Shown here piece after piece: positions 18,252 to 28,300 of a stretch of 47,033 nt of DNA. The notes under the pieces are model-generated. The model saw only the letters and a program-made list of their open reading frames with translations. It searched no databases and was not told where the DNA came from. The DNA comes from Verrucomicrobium sp. (lineage in GTDB: Bacteria; Verrucomicrobiota; Verrucomicrobiia; Limisphaerales; UBA9464). The stretch is from the NCBI GenBank assembly GCA_021298285.1, contig JAJTFN010000099.1, forward strand, positions 1-47,033, in the 5' to 3' direction. The position numbers were made by a program, and so were the translations under genes. Position 1 is the first letter of the stretch, and each line of letters begins with the position of its first letter.

Positions 18252-19193
18252 ATGCCCAACCCGCCGCCCCCCCACGAAGAAGCCCCGAGGCCCGCGGGGC
18301 CGTCCGCCTTGCGCGTCGCCGCCGTGCAGATGGTCTTCGCCGGTTCCATCGGAGCCAATCTCGCCAACATCGAACAGGCCGCGATCCGGGCCGCCCGACG
18401 GGGCGCCCAAGCGATCCTGTTCCCGGAATGCGCCACCACCGGGTATGCGTTCGACTTCGGGACCCTGACCCCCGCGGTCTTGGACCCGGCCCTGCAGGGG
18501 CTTTCCCGCCTGGCGTCCCGCCTTCGCGTGAACCTCCTGGTAGGCTCCCCGATCTTCCGGGGGCGGCGGCTCCACAACGCCCTGCTGGTCTTCGACCGCA
18601 CCGGACGCCTGGTCCACGCCTATGCCAAGTGCCAGCTCACGCCCTCCGACCACCGGTGGTTCACGCCGGGCGAGGGCATCTCGCGATTCGACCTCGACGG
18701 GGTTCCGGCCGGCGCCTTCATCTGCCATGAACGCCGCTATCCCGAGCTGGCCCGCGTCCCGGTGATGGCGGGTGCCAGGATTCTCTTCCATCCGAACGCC
18801 GGCATGGATCCGCTGGCCGTTTCGCGGCGAAAGCGCGGCGGACGTGACGGCATCGCCGTCCGCGCCTTCGAGAATGCCGTCTTCTACGTCTTCGCCAATT
18901 CGGTCGGCCCGCAGGGTGGCGGCCGATGGTCCGCCGGCGATTCCAAGATCGTCCGTCCCGACGGACGGGTGCTGCGGTTGGCCGACCATCGGAGCGAGGC
19001 CGTCCTGGTTGCCGACCTCGACCTCGCCGCGGCCACCGGGAAATACGCGCTCGAGAGCCTCGAGCATCCCCGATGGCTGGCCCGGCACTGGCGGCGCATC
19101 CTCCCGGACCTCCTGCGACGGGCGCGCCGCCAGGACGCTTGGTTCACTCGTCGATTCCCGGGGACCGGCGGTGCGGAGGTCCCCCGGACCTGA
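18252..19193 (+). CDS. Carbon-nitrogen hydrolase (nitrilase superfamily)
   Basis: 313 residues with the full Glu-Lys-Cys triad: E59 in ILFPECATTGY, K126 in HAYAKCQLTPSD and C159 in GAFICHERRYPEL. The fold continues with RAFENAVFYVFANSVGPQ and GDSKIVRPDGRVL. Such enzymes cleave amides, carbamoyl groups or nitriles. The N-terminal ~17 residues are Pro-rich and variable. No signal peptide, so cytoplasmic. The substrate cannot be told from sequence. It may be co-transcribed with the sulfatase, though the 112-base gap leaves this open. Confidence 0.9.
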   Translation: MPNPPPPHEEAPRPAGPSALRVAAVQMVFAGSIGANLANIEQAAIRAARRGAQAILFPECATTGYAFDFGTLTPAVLDPALQGLSRLASRLRVNLLVGSPIFRGRRLHNALLVFDRTGRLVHAYAKCQLTPSDHRWFTPGEGISRFDLDGVPAGAFICHERRYPELARVPVMAGARILFHPNAGMDPLAVSRRKRGGRDGIAVRAFENAVFYVFANSVGPQGGGRWSAGDSKIVRPDGRVLRLADHRSEAVLVADLDLAAATGKYALESLEHPRWLARHWRRILPDLLRRARRQDAWFTRRFPGTGGAEVPRT

Positions 19194-19267
19194 TCCCGTC
19201 GGCACCGACGGTCCTGAGATCGTCTGGCCGGTCCGATCCTTCAGAACAGGCTTCCCCCACCAACGAA

Positions 19268-19302
19268 ACGGCGGGAGGAAGGTTGAACCCTCCCCCCGCC
19301 GT
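19268..19302. terminator. Hairpin between convergent genes
   Basis: ACGGCGGGAGG (19268-19278) pairs with CCTCCCCCCGCCGT (19289-19302) around a short loop, with a 3-base bulge. It lies between the convergent ends of the amidohydrolase (19193) and the TSP3-repeat gene (19326), so it could stop transcription from both sides. There is no clear T tract on either strand. Confidence 0.5.
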
Positions 19303-19325
19303 GCAAGCCCCTTCCGGGGACGTCC

Positions 19326-22154
19326 CTACTTGCGCACCGCGCGGAAGAACCGCTGCGAGTCGCTCGGGGTGATGCTGAGCGGGCTGGTGCCCGTCACATC
19401 GATGAACGGACCGCCCATGCTGGCGGCCGACTGCAGCGTGCCCTCGAAGGTCACCGTGAGAACGCTGGCGCTGCGCTCGACCCTCACCGCAGGCGGCGTG
19501 GCCGGGGTGCCCTCCTTGATCACCTCGAGGGTGAAGCCATCGAGGATGGCGTTGGTGTCGGTGATGCGGTCGGGGGCGGCGGTCTGGCCGGCGGGACCGT
19601 CGCCGACGATGACCATCTTGTCGCGGTAGGTGGTGATCTCGGCGCCGACCATCGCCCCGGTGTTGCCCGGGTTGACCCCGCCCTGGATCTCGGCCGGCAG
19701 GAACGCCTCGGTGATCGGCACGCCGTCGACGGAGATGTTGAAGCCGCGTCCGGCGCAGCACTGCTCATAGAAGAGCATCTGCAGCTTGTACACGCTGCCC
19801 GGCACGAGGTTGGCCAGTTCGACCCGCCACTGAGGGGCGAACCGGATCGACTGGGTGACCTTCTCGATCACGTTGTCGGCCTCGCTGTCGCCGTACTCGG
19901 GCGTGCTCCAGCTCGGGATGTTGTTGGCGGCGATCACCTTGACACCGGCCACCGTGTCGGCGGTGAAGTTGGCGTCGCCCGCCTTGCCGGCGGCCCCGGC
20001 CGAGCTGACGTTGACCGCATAGACGAACTTGCCCTGGAGGTCGAGACCCTCGCCCGGGTCGCCCCCGGTGAAGCCGGCCACCACCACGTTGCGCACCTCG
20101 GTCGGCTTCTCCGACTTCAGCGGGTCCGAGCCCGAGGAGACTTCCTTGCCGTCGGAGCTTCCGTCCCCGTCGGTGTCGGCCTGGTTCGGGTTGGTCTTGT
20201 GGGTCAGCACCTCGGCGCCGTCGGAAAGCCCGTCGGCGTCGGTGTCGAACTTGGTCGGGTCCGTCTTGTGGACCTTGGCCTCGTCGCTGTCCTTGAGCCC
20301 GTCCCCGTCGGTGTCCGCCGCCAGAGGGCTGGTGCCCGACTTGACCTCCTCGGAGTCGTTGAGGCCATCCCGGTCGGTGTCGGCCACGTTCGGATCGGTG
20401 CCGGCGGCGTATTCCTGCGCTTGGGTCAGGCCGTCCTTGTCCGTGTCGGCCGTGGCGGCCTGGGCGGTGTTGCCGAAATAGAGCTTCTCCCAGCCGTCGG
20501 GGAGGCCGTCGTTGTCGGTGTCGGTCTTCGGCGCGACCTTCTCGAGGGTCATCGCGTTGAAGATCGGGTTTCGGTCTCCGAAGGCGGTGGTGGCCGTGCG
20601 GCCGTCGAGCCGCAGGGTCAGCTTGGAGTCCCGTGCGAAATGGATGCGGGTGATGAGCGCCTCCTGCTTCCGGTTCCCGCTGCCGCCGTGGATCTTCCCC
20701 GGGTTGAAGTCCTTCACGATCAGGCTCCCGTCCTGGAAGACGTCGAAGCCGCGGTCGCAGCAGTCCTCGCCGAAGAGCATCTGGATCTGGTACTGTGCGC
20801 CCACCTCGAGGTTCTCCAGGGTGAGGGTCACGTCAGGCAGCGTGGCGCTGCTCCAGGCACTCCATCGGATGCCGGAGGTGGCCGCGGCGAGATTGACGTC
20901 GTTCTCGGTGTCGCCGTAGTTGACCCTGTACCAGTTGGCGATCGTGTTGGCGGCGATGAGGGTTGCCCCCGGGACTTCCGACTCGGTCACCGGCTGGAAG
21001 TTGGCGTCCCGCACCTTGACGTTGGCGCCGTCGCCCCCGGCGAAGGCCAGGGCGTAGGGGAAATCGCCGTCCAGGTCGAGGCCCTCGCCGGGGTCACCCC
21101 CGGTGACGACCCCGATGCTGGTCAGCAGGGGCTTGCTGTTCTTGTCCGCCGGGTCCGTTCCAAGCGACAGTTCCCGCGGGTCGATGGTGCCGTCGCCATC
21201 CGAGTCGGTCTTCGTCGGGTCGGTCTTCAGGGTGTTGACCTCCGTGCCGTCGGCGATGCCGTCACCGTCGGTGTCCCGCTTGTTGGGATCGGTCTTGAGG
21301 GTCCTGACCTCGTCGCCGTCCGTGAGGGTGTCTCCGTCGGTGTCGGCCTTCGTGGGGTCGGTGCCGAGGGTCTGCTCCTGCAGGTTGGCCACGCCGTCGG
21401 CATCCCCGTCGCCCGTGGGAGTGGCGTCGAGGTTGTTGAAGAACTTCTTCTCCCAGTCGTCCCGCAGGCCGTCGTTGTCGGTGTCGGTGACCGGCGACAG
21501 GCGCTCCAGGGTCAGGCCGTTGACGATGGCGTTGCGGTCGCTGATCTCGGGATCGTCGGCGGCTGGCCCGTCGAGCACGATGGTCAGCGTTTCGCCCTGG
21601 GCGGTGAACTGGTGGGTCACGGCCGCACCGTTGGCCGCCCGCCGCTCCATGAAGTCGCCGTCGCCGGCCTGGATGAGTCCGGGGCGGAAGTTGGTCACCT
21701 CGGTCTTTCCGTCGATGACCACGTTGAAGCCGCGACCGGGGCAGCACCACTCGGCGAAGAGCAGTTGCAGCTTGTACTCGACCCCCTTCTCGACCTTGAG
21801 CTTGAGCGTCACCACGTTGGGGGCGCCGGACCAGCGGATGGAGTTCAGGACGAACCCCAGGCGCTTGTCGTTGTCGGTGGCACCGAGGTTCATGGCCGCC
21901 CAGCCGCCGATTTCGTTCTGCGCATCGACCGACACGCCGAGGGCGTCATCGGCCCCGAAGTCCGCATCGCCCACCTTCCCGGCCGCGCCCGGGGTGCCGA
22001 TGTTGAAGGCATAGGTGAAGTTGCCCTGGAGGTCGAGACCCTCCCCGGGGTCGCCCCCGGTGAAGGCAGAGACGGTGGCGGCGATGGCGTTCGTTGGCAC
22101 GAGGCTGAGTGCCGTCGCGGCCAGGAACGAGGAGAGAAGTCGTTTCTTGGACAT
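19326..22154 (-). CDS. Secreted protein with three malectin-like 'CC-RGF' modules and TSP3-type calcium repeats
   Basis: 942 residues from the ATG at 22154, which opens a signal peptide (LLSSFLAATALSLVPTNAIA). Three modules of ~190 residues each begin TGGDPGEGLDL and contain a paired-cysteine loop: AEWCCPGRGFNV, GEDCCDRGFDV, YEQCCAGRGFNI, followed by a D.NAI.-type end strand (SDRNAIVNGLTLERL; TDTNAILDGFTLEVI). The shape resembles malectin or galactose-binding folds. Between modules 1-2 and 2-3 lie DxDxDG repeats (DTDNDGLRDDWE, DTDGDTLTDGDE, DTDKDGLTQAQE), as in TSP3 calcium-binding stalks. It ends GPFIDVTGTSPLSITPSDS then QRFFRAVRK, a motif shared with the LamG protein upstream. Probably an extracellular carbohydrate-binding or adhesion protein; function not known. 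Confidence 0.82.
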   Translation of the reverse strand: MSKKRLLSSFLAATALSLVPTNAIAATVSAFTGGDPGEGLDLQGNFTYAFNIGTPGAAGKVGDADFGADDALGVSVDAQNEIGGWAAMNLGATDNDKRLGFVLNSIRWSGAPNVVTLKLKVEKGVEYKLQLLFAEWCCPGRGFNVVIDGKTEVTNFRPGLIQAGDGDFMERRAANGAAVTHQFTAQGETLTIVLDGPAADDPEISDRNAIVNGLTLERLSPVTDTDNDGLRDDWEKKFFNNLDATPTGDGDADGVANLQEQTLGTDPTKADTDGDTLTDGDEVRTLKTDPNKRDTDGDGIADGTEVNTLKTDPTKTDSDGDGTIDPRELSLGTDPADKNSKPLLTSIGVVTGGDPGEGLDLDGDFPYALAFAGGDGANVKVRDANFQPVTESEVPGATLIAANTIANWYRVNYGDTENDVNLAAATSGIRWSAWSSATLPDVTLTLENLEVGAQYQIQMLFGEDCCDRGFDVFQDGSLIVKDFNPGKIHGGSGNRKQEALITRIHFARDSKLTLRLDGRTATTAFGDRNPIFNAMTLEKVAPKTDTDNDGLPDGWEKLYFGNTAQAATADTDKDGLTQAQEYAAGTDPNVADTDRDGLNDSEEVKSGTSPLAADTDGDGLKDSDEAKVHKTDPTKFDTDADGLSDGAEVLTHKTNPNQADTDGDGSSDGKEVSSGSDPLKSEKPTEVRNVVVAGFTGGDPGEGLDLQGKFVYAVNVSSAGAAGKAGDANFTADTVAGVKVIAANNIPSWSTPEYGDSEADNVIEKVTQSIRFAPQWRVELANLVPGSVYKLQMLFYEQCCAGRGFNISVDGVPITEAFLPAEIQGGVNPGNTGAMVGAEITTYRDKMVIVGDGPAGQTAAPDRITDTNAILDGFTLEVIKEGTPATPPAVRVERSASVLTVTFEGTLQSAASMGGPFIDVTGTSPLSITPSDSQRFFRAVRK

Positions 22155-22199
22155 GATGGGACAAGGGTTGCTTGAACCGTTTTGAGGGGTGAATTCGAG

Positions 22200-22229
22200 T
22201 TGGTAGATCCATCGCAGGCCCACTGTCAA
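22200..22229 (-). promoter_or_regulatory. Possible sigma-70-like promoter of the TSP3-repeat gene
   Basis: On the minus strand a perfect TTGACA (22229-22224) stands 18 bases before TACCAA (22205-22200), a weak -10 match. The predicted start would leave a leader of about 40 bases before the ATG at 22154. Only the -35 box is convincing. Confidence 0.3.
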
Positions 22230-22279
22230 TGGCCCGGTCTCGGGGAGGCGGGCCGGACCAGCCCATCCCCGGGGAGGAC

Positions 22280-22299
22280 GGCCCGGCCAAGGCCGGGCC
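22280..22299. repeat. Perfect inverted repeat, 9-base arms
   Basis: GGCCCGGCC-AA-GGCCGGGCC in the 252-base gap between the two large secreted-protein genes, beside the terminator at 22308-22340. The 2-base loop makes it a poor hairpin unless the inner pair opens. It could be part of a double terminator or a protein site. Confidence 0.45.
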
Positions 22300-22307
22300 T
22301 GGACGCG

Positions 22308-22340
22308 AAAAAGGCCGGTTTCCTTGGCGGCAACCGGCCT
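22308..22340 (-). terminator. Rho-independent terminator of the LamG gene
   Basis: Read on the minus strand: AGGCCGGTT (22340-22332), an 11-base loop, AACCGGCCT (22320-22312), with a T tract running to 22308. It starts 67 bases after the stop of the LamG gene at 22407 and separates that gene from the TSP3-repeat gene. Confidence 0.75.
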
Positions 22341-22406
22341 CTCGAAGGGTCTGTACCGTGGGGTCCGCACCCGGGTTGGGCCCGGGCTGTGCGAACCGAG
22401 CCCGCC

Positions 22407-25119
22407 TCAGCGGACCCGGTAGAACCGGGCCGCCGCGGTCGGGGCCACCTTCAGCGGGGAGACCGCCCCGGCGACCGGGGTGAAGGGACCGGCCAGGCTG
22501 CCGGCCTCTTGCAGGTTGCCACCCGACCAGGTCAGCACCGCGTCGGCACCGTTCAGGGTGATGGACACCTTGGCGGGCTCGGCGGAACCGCCGGCGATGG
22601 CGATGGCGTACTGCCCCTGCACCTGCGCGGCCGAAAGGGCCTTGGGGTAAACCGCCACCTCGTCGATGGCTCCGGTGAACGCGCCGTCCCAGCCGTTGCC
22701 GGTGGAGCCGATGGCCCAGTCCGCCCCGTTGACCGCGAGGGCCTTGCCGGCGCCGGCCGCCGAGGCGATCTCGGTGCCGTTGCGGTACAGGCGCCAATGG
22801 GTGCCGTCATAGACGCCGGTGAGCTGGACCCACTGGCCGGCCGTGAGGTCGGCGGCGGGAACCGGGGCCAGCGCCCGCTCCACCAAGGGTTCCGGCGCGC
22901 CCGACGTCTGGGTCGAGCCGAACGAATAGTTCAGGGCGCCGTTGACCGACTCGATCCGCAGGGAGACCTCCGTGGTGTTCGTGTTCACGGCGAGGATCTC
23001 CTTGGACTGGCCGAAGATCTGGGCCAGGAACGAGCTGGCCGTCTCCGGGCCGCGCGCGACGATGCGGGCCGGCGAAGTCTCGGCTGCCAGTTGGCCGGGT
23101 TGGATCCAGGCGCTGAAGGTGGCACGGTCGGAGAGCTTGAGCCCGCCGAGGTCGTCCAGGGCCCCGAAGGCCTTGTTGGCGGACAGGTCGAGCGCGGCGT
23201 TTCCGGCCTCGAAGCCCTTGAAGGCCGGCGGACGCGGTCCGGTCGCCGAGGTGCCAGACAGGACGCCGTGGCCGGCGGCGGAGGCGGCGAGGCTGCCGGC
23301 ATTGGCCAGCGGGGAGACCGCCCCTTCGTTGAAGCGCAGGTAGGTCGCCGGGCCTTTGCGCTCGGGCCCGGTGAAGGGCGCGGTGAGCACGAGGTTCTCG
23401 TAGGGCACGGCCGGGTGGGCGTTGGTGCCCGCCTGGTAGTGGGCGAGGACCTGCTCCGGGGTCAGCAGGTAGTCGCCGTAGATGGCGAACTCGTCGAGAT
23501 TGCCCTCGAAGGGGTTGTTGCCCAGGCCGGACTTGGCGTTGTAGGCCCCGATGCCCAGGTCGGCCGCCACGCTGGCGTCCTCCGGTGTCTCGAGGTTGGC
23601 CGCATAGAGCGCCGAGCTGTTGGTCTTCACGGCGACGCCGTTGACGTAGGCCGTCAGGATGCCTTCCCACTGGCTGTTGCCGTTGCCACCCGGGTCGCCG
23701 TTGTCGGTGACCGGCTGCCAGGTGAAGGCCAGGTGCTGCCACTCCCCGATGCGGTAGTCGGTCTCGGTGTTGACGTCCGAGCCGCTGCCGCCAGCCCCCC
23801 GGAACATGCGGAAATTCCACCCATGCCCCTCGGAGGCGGGGTAGGAGGTGTTGGGATTACGCTGGAAGATCACCCAACCGGTCCGGCCCGTGCCGCCGAC
23901 GAAGCGGTTGTTGGCCGGGCATTGCCCGCCCTGCTGGTCCTTCATCGGGCGCACCCAGAACTCCACCGACAGGGGCTTGTCGGCCCCGGGGTTGTTCCGC
24001 GCGGTCCACGGGATCGTGGTCGTGGAGTTGCCGTTGCGGTTGTGGTAGGCGACCGACCCGTCCGTGCCGCCGGCGGCGATCGCGCCGGGCGCCGGATGAC
24101 GCACCTCGGCCGTGTGGGTGCCGTGGCCGGCTGCCCGGTCCTCACCGTAGTTCACGGCGATGTCCGCTCCCGGGGCCTCCTCGTCCAAGGTCAGGTACAC
24201 CGACGGTTGGTCGGCCTTCACCAGGCTCGAGTAGGAGACTGTCCGGTTGGCGTTGGTGGCATTCTGGTAGTGGGCGAGGATCTTGTCGGCGCTCAGTTTC
24301 GCCGGGTAGAACGCGAACTCGTCCACGCCGCCGAAGTACGGATTGAGGCTGGTGCCGGCCGTGTTGTTGTAGTTGCCGGAAGACGGCCACCGACGGGTCG
24401 TGATCGTTGCTGTTGGCCACGTAGCCCGGCTGGGTGCCGTCGCTGCCGCCGGTCCACGCCTTGGTCACGGCCTCCTTGCCGTCGATGTACATGGTCACCG
24501 TCGCGTCCACCACGTTCTTGGGATCATAGACCACCACCACGTGGGTCCACTTGCCGATGAGGTACGGCACCCCGCTCAGGACATCCAGACCCGAGCTGCT
24601 GCCGGCACCGCGGAACATGCGGAAGTTCCAGCCCACGCCCTCGCTGCCCGCGTAGCTCGCGTCGGGCTTGCGCTGGAAGAACACCCAGCCCTGGCGGTCC
24701 ACCCCGGAGTAGGCGAACCGGTTGTTGATGGGGCATTGGCCGTTGGCCGTCTGGTCGCTGGTCGGGTAGAACCACGCTTCGATGGTGAACGGCTTGTCGT
24801 TCTTGGGGTTCACGGCCGCGTTCCACGGGATCTCCGTGCGGGAGGTGAAGTCGAAAAAGGCGGCACGGCCGGAGTCGCCGGCGATGGCGCCGGGCATGGT
24901 GTGCACCCGGCCGAGGTTCTGCGCGGCAACCACGCCGGCGGCGAGCCCCGAGTTGAGGTGGTTGGTGCCGCGAGCGGTGCTGTCGCCGAGGCGGTAGTAG
25001 GCCGCCGGACCGGCGGAAACCACCGAGTTGGCGTAGTCGGAGGCCTGGGCGAGTTGGGGCAGGGCCGCCAGGCAGGCGGCCGCGATTCCCCAGCGTGAGG
25101 GAAGGATGGGTGTTTTCAT
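22407..25119 (-). CDS. Secreted multi-LamG (concanavalin A-like) domain protein, with an apparent frameshift
   Basis: About 903 codons from the ATG at 25119; signal peptide WGIAAACLAALPQLAQA. Three LamG-type jelly-roll domains: the first two carry near-identical landmarks (WVFFQRKPDASYAGSEG and WVIFQRNPNTSYPASEG, each then WNFRMFRGAG), the third lies at about 23340-22600. Each LamG unit ends in a phrase of the type VDEFAFYPAKLSADKILAHY, DEFAIYGDYLLTPEQVLAHY or IDEVAVYPKALSAAQVQGQY. The reading frame changes near 24380: one frame reads SVAVFRQLQQHG, the other GNYNNTAGTSLNPYFGGVDE; removing one C gives VAVFGNYNNTAG. The span is one base over a multiple of three. The C-terminus (GPFTPVAGAVSPLKVAP then RFYRVR) matches that of the TSP3-repeat protein. 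Likely binds polysaccharide outside the cell. Confidence 0.82.
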
Positions 25120-25366
25120 CAGGAACGCAGCCAACCTTCCAGACTCGCCGACGCCGAGAAAGTGTTTTGTCGGTGTGCCCGAAAGCGTCACCAAAGGGCC
25201 ATGTTTCCGTCGCCTTCCGCCCCTTCCGGACGGCGAACAGGGGATTCGGGTGAATTTTTGGTCGCTGTGGCGGTCAGCCCGTGGCAATTCTCGGGAATCC
25301 ACCGAGCGCGCAGTGCCCGTGGTTCCGACGGAACGGACCAGCGGGGCCGCTGCGGCCATCAAGCCT

Positions 25367-28300
25367 ATGAGATCCATTCGACTGGTCCTTTCCTCGCTGG
25401 CGCTGACCCTCGCGGTCGGCGCCCAATCCCTGCTGCAACTCCAACCCGGCGACCACGTGGCGATCGTGGGCGGGGCCATCGCCGACCGGATGCAGCACAC
25501 CGGCTACTTCGAAACCCTCGTCCACGACCGCTTCCCGGACCACCGGTTGGTGTTCCGCAACCTGGCGGCGGCGGGCGACGAGGTGGCCAACCGCCACCGC
25601 TCGGAGAACTTCGGCTCCCCAGACGACTGGCTCGGCCGCGTGAAGGCCGACGTGATCCTGGCCTTCTTCGGGTACAACGAGTCGTTTCGGGGCGCCGAGG
25701 GACTGCCCAAGTTCAAGGCCGATCTCGACGCCTGGGTCAAGCATGTGCGGTCGGGCAACTATTCGGGCAAGGGGTCGCCAAGGGTGGCGCTGATCTCGCC
25801 GGCGGCCAACGAGCGGCATCCGGACGCCAACTACCCGGATCGCTCGGTCAACAACGCCAACCTCCGGCTCTACGCGGCCGCCATCGCCGAGGTGGCCCGC
25901 GACAACGGCATCCCCCATGCCGACCTCTTCGAGCCGTCCCTGCGCCTGATGACCGCCGCGACGGCCAAGGGCCGCCCGCTCACGATCAACGGCTTCCTGC
26001 TGAACGAGGAGGGCGACAAGGCCCTGGCCCCGGTGATCTTCAGCGGGCTGATCGGCGGCAAGGTGCCCACGGGCGACATGGAGAAGCTTCGCCGGGCGGT
26101 CAACGAGAAGAACTGGCAGTGGCACCAGCGCTACCGCACGGTCGACGGCTACAACGTCTATGGCGGCCGCTCCGCGCTGGCCTACCAGGCGGGCAAGGGC
26201 GGGTTCATCAGCGACCGGAACGCCCCGGCCCCCTACATCTCCAACTACAAGGTCATGCAGGAGGAGATGTCTCAGCGTGACGTGCTGACGTCCAACCGGG
26301 ACCTGCGGGTCTGGGCCGTCGCCCGGGATGGCGACCTCAAGGTGGATGATTCCAACCTGCCGGCGATCACCCGGGTCGATTCGAACAAGCCGGGACCCAA
26401 CGCCGACGGGAGCCCCGTCTACCTGGGTGGCGAGGAGGCCATCGCCAAGATGACCGTCCACTCCGGCATGGCCGTGAACCTCTTCGCCGACGAGAAGCGC
26501 TTCCCGAACCTGGTGAATCCCGTGCAGATGGCCTGGGACACGCGCGGTCGCCTCTGGGTGGCCGTCTGGCCCAACTACCCGGAGCGCACCCCGACCAGCA
26601 AGGTCGGCGACAAGCTCCTGATCTACGAGGACACCAACGGCGACGGCAAGGCCGACAAGGAGACGGTGTTCATGGACGATCTGAATTGCCCGACCGGCTT
26701 CCAGTTCTACAAGGACGGCGTGCTGCTGATGCAGGCCCCGGACCTCTGGTGGATCCGCGACACCAACGGCGACAGCAAGGCCGACACCAAGGAGCGCATC
26801 CTCATGGGCCTTGATTCGGCGGACTCCCACCACACGGCCAACGCCATCTGCCTCGACCCGGGTGGCGCCATCTACCTGAGCGACGGCGTGTTCCACCGCA
26901 CCCAGGTCGAGACCGGCGACGGCGCGCTGCGCAACAACGATGGCGCGATCTACCGCTTCGAGCCGCGCACCCACCAGTTCGAGACCTATGTGGCCTACGG
27001 CTTCGCCAACCCGCACGGCCGCGTCTTCGACGGCTGGGGCAACGACATCATCACCGACGCCACCGGCAACGCGAACTACTTCGGCCCGGCCTTCAGCGGC
27101 CGCATCGACTATCCCAACAAGCACTCCGGCATGAAGGAGTTCTGGAACCGTCCGTCGCGTCCCTGCCCGGGCACTGGATTCCTGACCAGCCGCCATTTCC
27201 CGGAGGAGTTCCAGGGCAACTTCCTGAACCTCAACGTCATCTCCTTCCAGGGCATCTTCCGCGTGAAGGTCAGCCAGGATGGGTCCGGCCTGAAGGGTGA
27301 GACCCAGGAGAACCTCATCTCCTCGACCGACCCGAACTTCCGGCCGATCTGCGTGAGCATGGGCCCGGATGGGGCGATCTACTTCGCCGACTGGCACCAG
27401 TCGATCATCGGCCACATGCAGCACCACCTGCGGGATCCGAACCGTGGCCACCAATACGGCCGCGTCTACCGCATCACCTACAAGGGGCGGCCGCTCATGA
27501 AGCCCGTGAAGATCGAGGGCCAGTCGATCCCGGCGCTGCTCGAGCTGCTCAAGGAGCCCGAGAACCAGACCCGGGAGCTGGCCAAGATCGAGCTGGGCAA
27601 GCGTGACACCGCCAAGGTCGTCGCCGCCGTCCGGCAGTGGGCCGCCGGCCTCGATGCCAAGGATCCGGACTATGAGCACCACCTGATGGAGGCCCTCTGG
27701 GTGCACCAGTGGCACAACGTCGTGGACGCCGAGCGCCTGAACCGGATGCTCAACTCGCCGGACGCCAACGCCCGTGCCGCCGCCGGCCGCGTGCTGTGCT
27801 ACTGGCGTGACCGGGTGCCGGGTGCCCTGGGGCTCTTCGCCAAGCTGGCCGATGACGAAAATCCGCGGGTCCGCCTCGAAGCCGTCCGTGGCGCGAGCTT
27901 CTTCCGCTCCGCCGATGCCGCCGAGGTGGCCCTGGCCATCCTGAAGCGTCCGCTCGACTATTACCTCGAGTACACCCTCAAGGAGACGCTGCGGCAGCTC
28001 GAGCCCCAGTGGCGCAAGGCCGTCGCCGAAGGACGCCCGATCGCCGAGAAGAACCCGGCCGGTCTTCAGTACCTGCTCAAGTCCCTGAGCACGGCCGAGA
28101 TCCTCAAGCTTCCGCGCGTCGAGCCGGTGCTGGCCGACCTGCTCGGCCGGGCCGGTGTGCCCGACGCCGAGCGCGGCATCGCCCTGAACGACCTGGCGGG
28201 CCTGCGCAAGGTTTCCCGCCCGGCGCTGCTGGTGAGCCTGCTCGAGAAGCCCGAGTCCAAGGCCGAGGACGCCCTGTCCAGCCTGGCCCGCCTGCTGCCC

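Noticed and set aside
20150-21480. DNA repeats that could be taken for a tandem array
   Set aside because: They are codon-level repeats of the DxDGDG calcium motifs inside one gene, not an intergenic or CRISPR array; spacers are not unique and units vary.
20199-22175. A 658-codon plus-strand frame opposite the TSP3-repeat protein
   Set aside because: Its internal repetition (VGVG-type) only mirrors the DTDGDG repeats of the real gene.
26160-27500. CxxCH cytochrome site expected in the propeller fusion
   Set aside because: All cysteines in the protein were inspected; none is in a CxxCH context.
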